From Prevotella sp. E15-22 (GTDB lineage: Bacteria > Bacteroidota > Bacteroidia > Bacteroidales > Bacteroidaceae), in assembly GCF_023204875.1 (NCBI RefSeq), contig NZ_CP096247.1, positions 868,001-932,000 on the forward strand: a stretch of 64,000 nt of DNA, read 5' to 3'. How positions within the stretch are numbered: position 1 is the first letter of the stretch; the number at the start of each line of letters is the position of its first letter. This document shows positions 25,538 through 35,061 of this stretch, piece after piece. The position numbers were made by a program, and so were the translations under genes. The notes below the pieces were generated by a model. The model was not told the DNA's origin. It saw only the letters and a list, made by a program, of their open reading frames with translations, and did not search any database.

Positions 25538-27026
25538 GATAATTAATTTTAATGTTAAACGTAGAGCAATCACCATAGATGTTGCCCTTGTCGAAGCCAA
25601 AGGCACCCGAGAACTGCCACGGGCCCATGGTGTAGATGCCTTGCAGCATCATGTCAAACGAGTGGTGTTTGTCGGCAAGTGGCAAACTGTAAGTACCCCA
25701 TCCCTCGCGATACGAGCCCTTGGCCAGATAGCTCAGTCGGTCGGTGATTTCACCACTGATACCCATGTGCCAAGCCTTCACACGGTTGTCGCTAAAAGCC
25801 GTAAAGCCATCCTTGTTATATATAGGAGAGGTGATTAGGGCAATACCAGGCGTCATGCCATAGTGCGAATAACTGTCATAGCGCGTGTGGTTGTAATACT
25901 CATCAGCACCCACCACCACATCTTTTATCTGACTGCGGATAGGCTCAGGATAGTCACCACCGTCAAAGTGCAGCGGTCCACATTGGTTGGTAGTCTGGAA
26001 ATACTCCACCACAGCCTTTCTCACATATTGCACCCCAGCAGTTCTGTTGTCGTATTGCAAGCCCCAGGTACCATCACACCCATTACTCTTGCGCATGCCC
26101 GAGCCATCCTCAAAGGGGTCGTCCAGATAGATTTGCAGTAAGTGGTTCTTGTTGATGTTCCATCCCAATTGTACGGTCATCTCCCCCAAGTGGTTACCAA
26201 ATATCCAGTCCTCATGCGCATCATCCTGATAATAGTTCTTGTCGCCCAGCGGCAGGATCACATCCAGGAAAGCCTTCAAACTCGTATCCTTGTTTTTCGT
26301 CCTCAGGTTGTTCTTCTCGTCGTGATACATAATTGTGCCTCCAAACTGCACCACATGTTCAATGCCACCCACAAAGAAGAAACGCTTATTGGGGTTCGTT
26401 CTGAAATAGAAATGTTTCTGGTGATATAGGATATCCGATGCATATCCCCTGTTGATGTCAGGCTGTTCATAGTATCTGGTCTTTCGATAGTCGCCATCCA
26501 AGAATTTACCATAGCCACCGTCGAAGTTCACCTCCAACCAACCATTGGTGAAAGGCACTGTCCAGTAGCCATTTGTACCTATGTGAATCTGAGGAATCGG
26601 TTTGGCGTTCGTGCCCTTGGCAAACGAGCCAATCGACAGGTCCTCATCACGAATCACAGGCTTCAGCTCACGCGCACCAGCCTCCAGGAAGAAGTCCTTC
26701 CACGACAGGTTCGCGTAGCACTGCTGCAGATACGCCTTATGGTCAGCATGCACCGAACCAATCACATCCACAGCACCCGAGAGCGTCCAGTCCTTGTTTA
26801 TCTGATGCTCAATGGTGATGGCACCACGCGTATAACCCGTGTTGGCCCTGGTGCCTAGCACATGGTGACGGTTGGTCACCAATTGATAGGCCGTATAGTC
26901 ACCAGTACCCATTGCTACCTCTGTTGTCAGGTCATACGAGATGTGCGTCTTGGTTGAGTCCTGTGCGTGTAATGTCATGGCGCACAGCACACAGGCAATA
27001 GTCAAGGAAATAGGCTTGTTATTCAT
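25521..27026 (-). CDS. Capsule assembly Wzi family protein
   Basis: A 501-residue outer-membrane beta-barrel protein. The start at 27026 gives a signal peptide (MNNKPISLTIACVLCAMTLHAQ); the longer frame adds 11 charged residues in front. Family signs are the early EVAMGTGDYTAYQLVTNRHH, TLSGAVDVIGSV, AGARELKP and long alternating strands. Wzi binds surface polysaccharide and helps organise the capsule. It is placed among synthesis genes and shares the operon. Confidence 0.85.
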   Translation of the reverse strand: MNNKPISLTIACVLCAMTLHAQDSTKTHISYDLTTEVAMGTGDYTAYQLVTNRHHVLGTRANTGYTRGAITIEHQINKDWTLSGAVDVIGSVHADHKAYLQQCYANLSWKDFFLEAGARELKPVIRDEDLSIGSFAKGTNAKPIPQIHIGTNGYWTVPFTNGWLEVNFDGGYGKFLDGDYRKTRYYEQPDINRGYASDILYHQKHFYFRTNPNKRFFFVGGIEHVVQFGGTIMYHDEKNNLRTKNKDTSLKAFLDVILPLGDKNYYQDDAHEDWIFGNHLGEMTVQLGWNINKNHLLQIYLDDPFEDGSGMRKSNGCDGTWGLQYDNRTAGVQYVRKAVVEYFQTTNQCGPLHFDGGDYPEPIRSQIKDVVVGADEYYNHTRYDSYSHYGMTPGIALITSPIYNKDGFTAFSDNRVKAWHMGISGEITDRLSYLAKGSYREGWGTYSLPLADKHHSFDMMLQGIYTMGPWQFSGAFGFDKGNIYGDCSTFNIKINYHAKIL

Positions 27027-27036
27027 AGACTCACAT

Positions 27037-27612
27037 TTATATTTTCTTTCCAAAAGCAATCTTGGTGAACGTCTTGAAGATGATGCTCAGGTCCAGTTCC
27101 CACGACTGGTGTTCCATGTAATACAGGTCCAGTTCCAGTCTTCTCAGCATCTTCTCCATCGTGTCGGTATAGCCATTATAGAGTGTGGCATACGACGTGA
27201 TGCCTGGGCGCATCTGATAGAGTTCCACATAGCGCGGGTCATGCTCCATAATCTGGTCGATGAAGTATTTGCGTTCTGGGCGATAGCCAATAAACGACAT
27301 GTCGCCTATCAACACGTTCCACAATTGTGGCAACTCGTCCAGGTGATGTGATCTCAGGAACTTTCCAAACTTTGTCAGACGCTGGTCGTTCGGCTCAGCC
27401 AACTGCGGAATACCATCCAACTCGTTGTTCACAATCATCGTGCGGAACTTATAGATATAAAACGGTTTCCCGTTCTTGCCAATACGTTCCTGCTTAAAGA
27501 TAACAGGTCCCTCGCAACTCAGTTTGATACCCAGGAAAATAATCAGATATAAGGGCGAGAAGATTAAAAGCCCTATGATAGAGAATGTAATGTCGAACAA
27601 ACGTTTTGCCAT
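27037..27612 (-). CDS. Undecaprenyl-phosphate sugar-phosphate transferase (WcaJ/ExoY type)
   Basis: A 191-residue membrane enzyme that starts polysaccharide units by moving a sugar-1-phosphate to the lipid carrier. It has one re-entrant or TM helix (FDITFSIIGLLIFSPLYLIIF), the conserved KQERIGKNGKPFYIYKFRTM, and DELPQLWNVLIGDMSFIGYRPE, and lacks the large N-terminal membrane domain. I prefer ATG 27612 (MAKRLFDIT, two bases after the upstream stop); an ATG at 27627 would add five residues and overlap. It is one of two initiating enzymes in this operon. Confidence 0.92.
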   Translation of the reverse strand: MAKRLFDITFSIIGLLIFSPLYLIIFLGIKLSCEGPVIFKQERIGKNGKPFYIYKFRTMIVNNELDGIPQLAEPNDQRLTKFGKFLRSHHLDELPQLWNVLIGDMSFIGYRPERKYFIDQIMEHDPRYVELYQMRPGITSYATLYNGYTDTMEKMLRRLELDLYYMEHQSWELDLSIIFKTFTKIAFGKKI

Positions 27613-27614
27613 GG

Positions 27615-28739
27615 TTACTGCTGACATGAAATATAAACCTTTTGTCCCTTACTCTCAATCACTTTGTTGATTCCGAAGTTCACCAAGATCCAGACGACGA
27701 TGTTTGTGAACACAATATAGCCCATTCTCACGTTGAAGATATGCCATAGCGTCAGGTTCATCAGGATGAAGCACAGCGTGAGTGCCAGGATGAATATCAG
27801 CGCACAATGCTGTCCCAGTCCTGTCCTCATCAGCTTATGGTGAATATGGTTCTTGTCGGCCTTGAACACGTGCGCCTTATGCTTTAGTCTCACCAGCGAC
27901 ACACGTACCACATCGAATGAAGGCACGATGAGCAACGTGTAGGCCAGCATCATCGACTCCAGGTTGAAGTGCTTCACGTGAGGGTTATCCATCGAAAACT
28001 TCACGAACAGGAAGCCCAGGATGAAGCCCAGCGTCAAACTGCCCGAATCGCCCATGAAAATCTTTCTGTTCTTCTCCTGACTGCCAAAGATGTTGTAATA
28101 CAAGAAAGGCACCAGGATGCCAATCAGTCCTGCAATTAGAATACTATAAACGATGATGCCCTCGTTCAGGAAACAAATCATAAAGCCCGTCAGCGCCACC
28201 AACGAAACCCCAGCCGACAGACCATCAATACCATCAATCAGGTTAACGGCATTACAGATGAACACGATGATAAACACCGTGAGCACACTGCCCACACCGG
28301 CAGAAATCTCATGAATCCCCATGAACCCATAAAGGTTGTTGATGTATAAGCCCGAGAGCGGCAGCACCGCTGCAGCAATTACCTGTATCGAGAACTTCGT
28401 TCTGGCCCCCAGTCCCACAACATCGTCAACGATGCCAACACCATAGATCAGCAGCAGACTGAAGAAGAATGCCACCGACCAAAGGCTGAAGGTCACCTGC
28501 TGATCATTTCCCTCGTGATTATAAACAACGATAGCAACGATGGTTGCTAGAAGCATACTCGGCATAAAACTGATACCTCCCAGTCGGGGAACAGCACTTT
28601 TATGAATCTTTCTGCTGTTGGGTAAATCATATAAGCCTTTCTGCTTACAGAAGTTTAAAGTCAACGGGATGAATGCTAATCCGCAGAGCGCACTGGCAAA
28701 GAATGCAATGAGAAGATAGAGGGTATAATTTTCAATCAT
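27615..28739 (-). CDS. Polyprenyl-phosphate N-acetylhexosamine-1-phosphate transferase (WecA/MraY family)
   Basis: A 374-residue protein with about ten membrane helices. The cytoplasmic motifs are visible: NAVNLIDGIDGLSAG, MGDSGSLTLGF and HKAHVFKADKNHIHHKLM (the HIHH motif), together with PRLGGISF near the N-terminus. It transfers a HexNAc-1-phosphate from UDP to undecaprenyl phosphate. The gene has a WecA-like set of motifs, not the MraY set. Having both a WecA-type and a WcaJ-type enzyme in one operon is notable. Confidence 0.92.
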   Translation of the reverse strand: MIENYTLYLLIAFFASALCGLAFIPLTLNFCKQKGLYDLPNSRKIHKSAVPRLGGISFMPSMLLATIVAIVVYNHEGNDQQVTFSLWSVAFFFSLLLIYGVGIVDDVVGLGARTKFSIQVIAAAVLPLSGLYINNLYGFMGIHEISAGVGSVLTVFIIVFICNAVNLIDGIDGLSAGVSLVALTGFMICFLNEGIIVYSILIAGLIGILVPFLYYNIFGSQEKNRKIFMGDSGSLTLGFILGFLFVKFSMDNPHVKHFNLESMMLAYTLLIVPSFDVVRVSLVRLKHKAHVFKADKNHIHHKLMRTGLGQHCALIFILALTLCFILMNLTLWHIFNVRMGYIVFTNIVVWILVNFGINKVIESKGQKVYISCQQ

Positions 28740-28805
28740 AAAGTTTCGTTTACTATATAACCGAAAAAACGCTCATATATTGCATTCTCAGACTAAAAAA
28801 AACGA

Positions 28806-31028
28806 TTATTTTTTTGCTATTAATTGCGCGTAAATCTCCATGTGCTTTTTCACCACTTGGACAACTGAGAATTCCTCCTCAGCTTTTTTCCTGCCTTGCA
28901 GTCCCATTTCCTTTCTCAGCTGCGGGTTGTTGATGAGCGTGATGAGCTTGTCAGCCAGCGACTTAGCATCTTTCGGCATAATCAGAAAGCCATTCTTGCC
29001 ATCATCCACTGTGTCCTTACAACCAATCGATAATGTCGTCACGATGGGTCTGCCAATGGCACAAGCCTCGATGAGCGAGCGCGGCACACCCTCCCTGTAA
29101 TAACTGGGCAAAACCACGATATGCGAGGCCATCAGCAGTTCCATGATGTCATTGCGATGACCCAGCCACTGGATATAACTGCCATCACACCATTGTCTCA
29201 GTTCCTCCTCCTGAATACCCTCAGGGTTGTTCGACAAACAGCCACAGAGCAGGAACTGCACCTTTCCCTCCATCTCGCTGCGCAGCATCTCGGCAGCCTC
29301 AATGAGTGTGCAGATACCTTTCTCCTTCACCATGCGAGCCGTCAGGATAACCTTGATGGGTTGCGTATCCGGTTCAGGCGTATACACAAACTTTGTCAGA
29401 TCCACGCCAGAGCCTTTGATGAATTCACACTGCTCGTCCTTGGCAATGCCATGCTTTACGAACAGTTCACGGTCCTCACTGTTCTGGAAAATCTGTTTCA
29501 CGTTTTCTCTGTTACTTGAAAAGCGCATCACCATCATCACACACCTTGTCATCAGTCCAAAGTGCTCGCCCGAAAACAACACCCCCAGTCCACTCACAGC
29601 ATTCACCACTCCCTTGATGCGTGTCAGTCGAGCAGCCAGTCCACCCCAGAGGATGTTTTTAATACCCACATGATGCACAATGTCCGGGCGATCCTTCCTG
29701 TATAAATTCAGTAAGAAACGGAATGTCTTCAGTTCCTCAAAGATATTACTGCCAGTAGGGTTGATGGGCAGTTCAATCATGGGAAGTCCCAAGTCCAGCA
29801 CCTCCTGTTTCCTGCCAGTGTCCTTACAGATAATGCACACCTCATACCCGTTCTTTACGGCCTCGATGGCAATGTCCTTGCGGTGCGATAAGAAGAAGCG
29901 ATCCTCGTTCACCACCATATAAAGTTTCGTAGGACTCTGCACCATCTTCATCCAAAACGTCTTATTACCCTCAAACGAATAGTGCTGGTCGTAATGAGCC
30001 TTCGCTTTCTCACACCTTTTTATATAACTGTCCCAGTCCTTTGCTAGGTCCATGATAGCCTCCTTCCATGAGAAGGTTGTGTTGCCTTCCTGAATAAGAT
30101 GGCCCACCTCCTTGGTCACCACCTCCTTGTTGAATCCAACCTGCGAGGCCACAACGGGCATGCTGGCAGAAAGATATTGAATCAACTTAAAAGCCCCTTT
30201 ACCTCGGGTGAAGGGCGTGTCAGGTAGTGGCATCAATCCGATGTGAGCTTCACCCAACTCCTCCTTAGCCTTCTCCCTGTCCCATGGAATGTTCACAATC
30301 TCCAGGTCTTCCGATACCATCTCCAGCGGTTTGTTGCACACCACATGCAGACAGAGCCTCTTGCCCCATTCCTTCCGGATGGCGCGAGCAGTCACCTCCA
30401 AATCACTGATGATAGCACTCAGATACGCCAATCCATTGGCAGTGGCCACCCAAACCAACCTGATTTCTTGCTCAAACAAAGCCTTTCTGCGTGCCAGGAT
30501 CATGGCAGCATCAAGTGTCAGCATATCCCCATCCGTGGTAGGGAGCAGTGTCACCTTCTCCTGATAGCATGGCTCAACCAATGACATCAAAAAGCTGTTC
30601 GTCACCACAATCTTATGACTCGTTCGTGCCATGAAGTTGAAGTCAGCCTTCGAGATGGTCCTTGTCTCGAGCATGTTATCGTCAAAGTCCCATATCAGTT
30701 GGTTCCTCCTGCTTAGTATTTTGATGAGGCAACGATGCAACAAAGGCAAGTGATGAGGCACCACCACCTTCGATATAATCACCGTTCCCCCATGGAGTGT
30801 CATCACATCGTGAAACAAAGAAACCAGTGTTCTCACCACATAGAAGAGATACAGGAACACCTTCATCAAAAGCTTTCCCTTTTTGCTCCTACTGTGCCAC
30901 CATGTATAGACACCATTGGGCAGAGCCGAGTGCAGTCTGGCACCACTGCCTAGGAAATATTGCGTCAACCTGTAGTAGCTTGACGGTGTGAGGTGAGCGT
31001 TCTGAAGGTATATGGATACTTGTTTCAT
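28806..31028 (-). CDS. Fused pair of GT4-type glycosyltransferases
   Basis: A 740-residue protein made of two GT-B units. Residues 1-365 end with HIGLMPLPDTPFTRGKGAFKLIQYLSASMPVVAS, the usual GT4 donor site without a strong E-x7-E. Residues 370-740 restart with an N-terminal half (YMVVNEDRFFLSHRKDIAIEAVKNGYEV, DIVHHVGIKN) and a full GT4 donor site (ILTARMVKEKG, VLPSYYREGVPRSLIEACAIGRPIVTT). No frameshift or internal stop is seen, so this is a true gene fusion; each half is the size of one enzyme. It probably adds two successive sugars. It starts 4 bases after the preceding GT2 gene. Confidence 0.85.
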   Translation of the reverse strand: MKQVSIYLQNAHLTPSSYYRLTQYFLGSGARLHSALPNGVYTWWHSRSKKGKLLMKVFLYLFYVVRTLVSLFHDVMTLHGGTVIISKVVVPHHLPLLHRCLIKILSRRNQLIWDFDDNMLETRTISKADFNFMARTSHKIVVTNSFLMSLVEPCYQEKVTLLPTTDGDMLTLDAAMILARRKALFEQEIRLVWVATANGLAYLSAIISDLEVTARAIRKEWGKRLCLHVVCNKPLEMVSEDLEIVNIPWDREKAKEELGEAHIGLMPLPDTPFTRGKGAFKLIQYLSASMPVVASQVGFNKEVVTKEVGHLIQEGNTTFSWKEAIMDLAKDWDSYIKRCEKAKAHYDQHYSFEGNKTFWMKMVQSPTKLYMVVNEDRFFLSHRKDIAIEAVKNGYEVCIICKDTGRKQEVLDLGLPMIELPINPTGSNIFEELKTFRFLLNLYRKDRPDIVHHVGIKNILWGGLAARLTRIKGVVNAVSGLGVLFSGEHFGLMTRCVMMVMRFSSNRENVKQIFQNSEDRELFVKHGIAKDEQCEFIKGSGVDLTKFVYTPEPDTQPIKVILTARMVKEKGICTLIEAAEMLRSEMEGKVQFLLCGCLSNNPEGIQEEELRQWCDGSYIQWLGHRNDIMELLMASHIVVLPSYYREGVPRSLIEACAIGRPIVTTLSIGCKDTVDDGKNGFLIMPKDAKSLADKLITLINNPQLRKEMGLQGRKKAEEEFSVVQVVKKHMEIYAQLIAKK

Positions 31029-31031
31029 GCT

Positions 31032-31991
31032 TTATACTTTTCCGATGAGAATTCTAATCATTAAGAAAAACTGATCTGTGGCCCGGGTCATCCTGATACC
31101 TTTGGGTGCGTGAGGCAGTCCCAAGAGCCACGAGAGTCTGAGCCACCAATGCTGTCTGTAGGTTGCCACAAACGAGATGAGCTTTCTGTCGTCCACAGAG
31201 AGCAGTGTGTCGTAGGCCTTCAATAGTTCCTGAGCCTCAATCTCCCTGAAGTGTTGCGTCTTGAGTGTCTTGAACGACTTCATCTTACTGTGAAGACGCT
31301 GGATGAACGTTGATTTCGCTCCGATTTCGTTATTCCGGTGCTGTCTGTACAGTATGTATGGCTGCGGGTCATAGATAATCTTTCCCAGAAACATACACGA
31401 GTGAAACAGCCACAGGTCGTGCAGGTGCAATCGCTGGACGTCATACGATGTAGCCACCTGCAGTAACGCCCTGTTGAACACCATGGTGCATCCTGTGGCA
31501 AAGCTCTCAACCAGTGATTTCGCCTTATTCGTCGTCTCAGGCAGTCCCTGGCGTTTCAGTCCCAGCGTGTGCAACTCTGCATCCGTGTATGTCAGGTTCG
31601 AACAGTACAGACAAGGTCCCTCCTCCTGAGCCTGTTCCAGTTGCGCTACAGCCCTGCTCACTTTGTCTTCCAGCCAATAATCATCCTGATCGCAGAAAGC
31701 AAAGTAAGCATAGTCCTCCAGATGTGCCTTCGCATATTGCAGCAAGAGCCAGAAACTCCTGGCACACCCCACGTTATCACCTTCAATCACCGTGATGCGC
31801 CCAGATTTCTGTTCATAGTCATGTAAGATACTCCGTGTTGCGTCGGTAGAGCAGTCATCTCGCACAACAATATCCAAGGCCTGATATGACTGACCGAGCA
31901 GACTGTCCAGCTGTTCAGCAATATATCTCTCTCCCTGATACGACGACAAGAGAACCAATACACGTTTAATGTCTTTTTCCTGCATATGCAT
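31032..31991 (-). CDS. Glycosyltransferase family 2 (rhamnosyltransferase-like)
   Basis: A 319-residue cytoplasmic or membrane-associated enzyme. The GT-A start VLVLLSSYQGERYIAEQLDSLLGQS is followed by RDDCSTDATRSIL, the FCDQDDYWLEDKV metal-binding DxD region and HLHDLWL further on. The pattern matches rhamnosyltransferase-type GT2. The start codon overlaps the stop of the next upstream gene by one base (TAATG), showing coupling. Confidence 0.9.
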   Translation of the reverse strand: MHMQEKDIKRVLVLLSSYQGERYIAEQLDSLLGQSYQALDIVVRDDCSTDATRSILHDYEQKSGRITVIEGDNVGCARSFWLLLQYAKAHLEDYAYFAFCDQDDYWLEDKVSRAVAQLEQAQEEGPCLYCSNLTYTDAELHTLGLKRQGLPETTNKAKSLVESFATGCTMVFNRALLQVATSYDVQRLHLHDLWLFHSCMFLGKIIYDPQPYILYRQHRNNEIGAKSTFIQRLHSKMKSFKTLKTQHFREIEAQELLKAYDTLLSVDDRKLISFVATYRQHWWLRLSWLLGLPHAPKGIRMTRATDQFFLMIRILIGKV

Positions 31992-32845
31992 TAATAGCGC
32001 CCCAGTTTGATGCGCTTTTTATATTTCAGTTTAAATTTGATATATTTGATGATGGAGCCATACCCCAGTGATGCCAGCATTGCATAGTAGTTGCGGTTAC
32101 TCCTGATTACCTTGGTTAGATGTCTCAAACGGTAAGTCCAGTTCACGGCCTTTGCTTCCGTATCACCCGAACCCAGACAGTTGTTCCCATGTTGCCTATA
32201 CAGCACCAGTTTCTGGTTGATTCCATGAATCAGTCCCCCCTCCTTCAGAGTGCATAAACAAACCCAGCAGTCGTGCATAATAGCCTTTTTCGCGTCATAT
32301 CTGCAGCAAAGCTTTGCCTGCTTGTTAAACAGCATTGTACTGCCTGTGACATTGGCTGTGTGGCCTCCAAAATCATCAAAGGTCCTGAGGTACTGCGGAT
32401 AGACACCCGTATGTAGCCACATCGACTCATACGTCATCTTCAGATGCTCGTCAACGATGCACAAGTCCGAGAACACCACAATGCCCTTCCCCTGCAGAGA
32501 GGCCTCTAATGCTTGCATCTCTTTCAGCGAAATTTCCACCTTTTCAGATACCCATACATCATCCTGGTCGCAAAACATATAATAGGGTGCATCCACCCGT
32601 TCCATCATGCTGAGGAAGTTGCGGCAGGCGCCCCCCTGAGACGCATAGTCCAGCAAAGAAATCTGCTGGGGGAAACGGCCGGCATAGTCCTTGAGGATAT
32701 CCATGGTTGCATCTGTTGACCCATCATCATGGACATACAAGTGCCAGTCATGACACGTCTGCACCATGATCGAGTCCAGTTGCTCCCTGAGAAACCTTTC
32801 CCCGTTATAGGTAGCCATCAAGATGGCAATCGTTTGCTCCTTCAT
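31991..32845 (-). CDS. Glycosyltransferase family 2
   Basis: A 284-residue GT-A enzyme close in layout to its neighbour: AILMATYNGERFLREQLDSIMVQT, HDDGSTDATMDIL, MFCDQDDVWVSEKVEIS and MHDCWVCL. The pair probably arose by duplication. It adds a sugar to the growing lipid-linked unit on the cytoplasmic face; donor and acceptor are unknown. Confidence 0.9.
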   Translation of the reverse strand: MKEQTIAILMATYNGERFLREQLDSIMVQTCHDWHLYVHDDGSTDATMDILKDYAGRFPQQISLLDYASQGGACRNFLSMMERVDAPYYMFCDQDDVWVSEKVEISLKEMQALEASLQGKGIVVFSDLCIVDEHLKMTYESMWLHTGVYPQYLRTFDDFGGHTANVTGSTMLFNKQAKLCCRYDAKKAIMHDCWVCLCTLKEGGLIHGINQKLVLYRQHGNNCLGSGDTEAKAVNWTYRLRHLTKVIRSNRNYYAMLASLGYGSIIKYIKFKLKYKKRIKLGRY

Positions 32846-32850
32846 ATCCT

Positions 32851-33696
32851 TCAGATGGGCGTTCTTAGTCCCTCAATCGTTCCTTTAATCAGCATCTTGA
32901 TGCGGTTCCATTTATCCTCCTCGTCCAGGACGATGAGAACTAGTCGGCGCAAGTAATAGCGCTTGATGATCATCCATTTCTCCTGAAAGGTCAGCCAGTC
33001 GTGATGCTTCCTGAGGCAAATCATATGACTTCGAGCCATCGAGTAGGTGCGTTGTGCGTTGTGGTTACTCGTCTTCAGGTGCAAATGTTTCGAGAACGTA
33101 GGTGCCCCAATCGTATGACTAAGTATGGCGTCCGCCAGTTTCACAATGCGATAACCCTTCTTCTGAATTCTGATGGCCATATCGTGGTCCAGCGCATCCA
33201 GAGGCATCAGCTCGTCAGCCCCTCCAATGTCCTGAAGAACCTTGATGGGAATCACCGTGCCCGAGTTGATGAACAGACGAAGCACCTCCACTGGTTCAGC
33301 AGGTTTCGGTTGACCGGCAAAATAAGGCGTAAACACCCATTCGTGTCCCATGCGCCAGTGTTCCTCAATCATTTTTTTGTAGTCAGCAAAGTTCTGCCAC
33401 TCACTGTCCTGGTCCATAATCAGCAGCATGTCGAATCCATTCTCCTGTGCATGGTGCCAGGCAAAGTTCACTGCTGATGCAATGCATCTGTTCTCTCCAT
33501 TTCCCTGCCAAACAATTCTGTCAGCATCATCAGTCAGGATTGCCATCACCTGTTCCTTCACCTTGTCCTTCAGGGGCGAGTTGTCCCAGATGATGAGCTG
33601 GTCCAAGTACTCCAGATAACGTTTGATGTTATCCGTAGCCACCTGTATATTCGGATGATAGAGCGTTACAAGTCCCAGAAACTTCATATTCTTCAT
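32851..33696 (-). CDS. Glycosyltransferase family 2, rhamnosyltransferase type
   Basis: A 281-residue enzyme. LGLVTLYHPNIQVATDNIKRYLEYLDQLIIWDNSP is the start typical of RfbF-like rhamnosyltransferases. LLIMDQDSEW contains the DxD motif, and FINSGTVIPIKVLQDIGG and DALDHDMAIRIQKKGY match the acceptor-side motifs. It belongs to a more distant GT2 branch than the two genes that follow it in the operon. It lies 5 bases before the next gene. Confidence 0.88.
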   Translation of the reverse strand: MKNMKFLGLVTLYHPNIQVATDNIKRYLEYLDQLIIWDNSPLKDKVKEQVMAILTDDADRIVWQGNGENRCIASAVNFAWHHAQENGFDMLLIMDQDSEWQNFADYKKMIEEHWRMGHEWVFTPYFAGQPKPAEPVEVLRLFINSGTVIPIKVLQDIGGADELMPLDALDHDMAIRIQKKGYRIVKLADAILSHTIGAPTFSKHLHLKTSNHNAQRTYSMARSHMICLRKHHDWLTFQEKWMIIKRYYLRRLVLIVLDEEDKWNRIKMLIKGTIEGLRTPI

Positions 33697-33708
33697 GTTG
33701 GCCTCTCC

Positions 33709-35061
33709 TTATTTTATTCTCCACCAGCCAGTGGCCCTGCCTTTCAGAATTTTGTTAAACTGCAGCATGTTCACCACAATACTCGGTGCAATGCAGAAAC
33801 ACATCACACCCATGAAACACAGAATGTTGTGTGTCTCTCTGCTCACCAGCCATGCCAGAGGAATGAACACCACCGTCATCACGGTCATATAGAGTTGCAG
33901 TCTCAATGCTCCTACACCATTCAGGAAGTAAGAGTATCTCAGACTCAGCACCATCAGGAAAATGTAGAGCGCCATCATGGCAGTCATGCCCATAGGCACC
34001 TCACAACGATCACCAATCCAGATGTCGTAGACCCATGGCGAGATGATGACCATCAGCACCAGCAGACCTAAGATCATCATCGTCATCCAGTTCATCCTTC
34101 TGCTCGAGCGCCTAATCCAGTCCATGTCCCCCCGTTCATAAGCATCCGTTGTAGCATTCCAGAAAGGCATGCAAATCACCGTAAAGGCAATCATCACAAT
34201 ACTCACATAGCGATAGGCAATCTGATAAGGTGTCACCATCTCGGGTGTGAAGAAGCGTGATATCAGGATGTTGGCCGTGGCAAACTGAATCAGGGCAGCC
34301 ACCTGTAGCCAGAAAAACTTTACGCCAAGGTTGCCCAGTTCCATGGCAGCACCCATCTTCACCCATTTCAGCGAAGGTCTGAGCATGGGAAACTGCTTGA
34401 AGAACGTATAGGGATAGGCTATCAGATAAACCAGCAGTGGTGCAGCCGTGTTAGCAATGACGATGGCCGTGAACGAAGCTTGGTCGGTGTAGTAGAGTAG
34501 GGCAGTAAGAATCAACGCCACCGTCTGTCCCAAAGCTAGCAGCAGGTTACTCACAGCCGGCAGTTGCATGCCCATATACACATTGCCAATAAACTTCAGC
34601 ACAAACGTCATGCATACCAAAGTCACTGCAGCCGTCAGAGCCGTACGCAGTTCCGGAATCAACTCCGGATCCACGTTGAGCATGCCATACACATCCCCAT
34701 AGGCAATCAATGCCCACAGAATCAGAAGCAGCGGAACCACGATACAGATGAGCATAGCCAGTGTAGAACTCACAATCTGTCGCGCCTCCTCGTATTGCTG
34801 ATGCGCCATGTGGATGGCCAACTTATTTCTGAGTCCGTTGCCCAAACCAATATCCATCTGGTCAATCCACACCAGGATGCTGCTGATGGTGAGCCACACT
34901 CCATTCTTATACGAGCCAAGACACGTCAGGGTGAGAGGCACCATCCATAGCACAATGAAGGCAGACCACCCCTTCACCACGAATGAGGCAGCCACATTGC
35001 TTATCAGGAGTTTAGATCTTTTGGTGTCTCTCTTATTAACCATATCCCTTTTGTTATTCAA
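33709..35061 (-). CDS. Polysaccharide flippase (Wzx-like)
   Basis: A 450-residue inner-membrane protein with about 12-14 helices, beginning with a charged tail and then LLISNVAASFVVKGWSAFIVLWMVPLTL. It fits the MATE/MOP-type polysaccharide exporter superfamily and should flip lipid-linked repeat units. Its stop is 12 bases before the GT2 start; its own start overlaps the EpsG-like gene by 8 bases. Confidence 0.85.
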   Translation of the reverse strand: MNNKRDMVNKRDTKRSKLLISNVAASFVVKGWSAFIVLWMVPLTLTCLGSYKNGVWLTISSILVWIDQMDIGLGNGLRNKLAIHMAHQQYEEARQIVSSTLAMLICIVVPLLLILWALIAYGDVYGMLNVDPELIPELRTALTAAVTLVCMTFVLKFIGNVYMGMQLPAVSNLLLALGQTVALILTALLYYTDQASFTAIVIANTAAPLLVYLIAYPYTFFKQFPMLRPSLKWVKMGAAMELGNLGVKFFWLQVAALIQFATANILISRFFTPEMVTPYQIAYRYVSIVMIAFTVICMPFWNATTDAYERGDMDWIRRSSRRMNWMTMMILGLLVLMVIISPWVYDIWIGDRCEVPMGMTAMMALYIFLMVLSLRYSYFLNGVGALRLQLYMTVMTVVFIPLAWLVSRETHNILCFMGVMCFCIAPSIVVNMLQFNKILKGRATGWWRIK

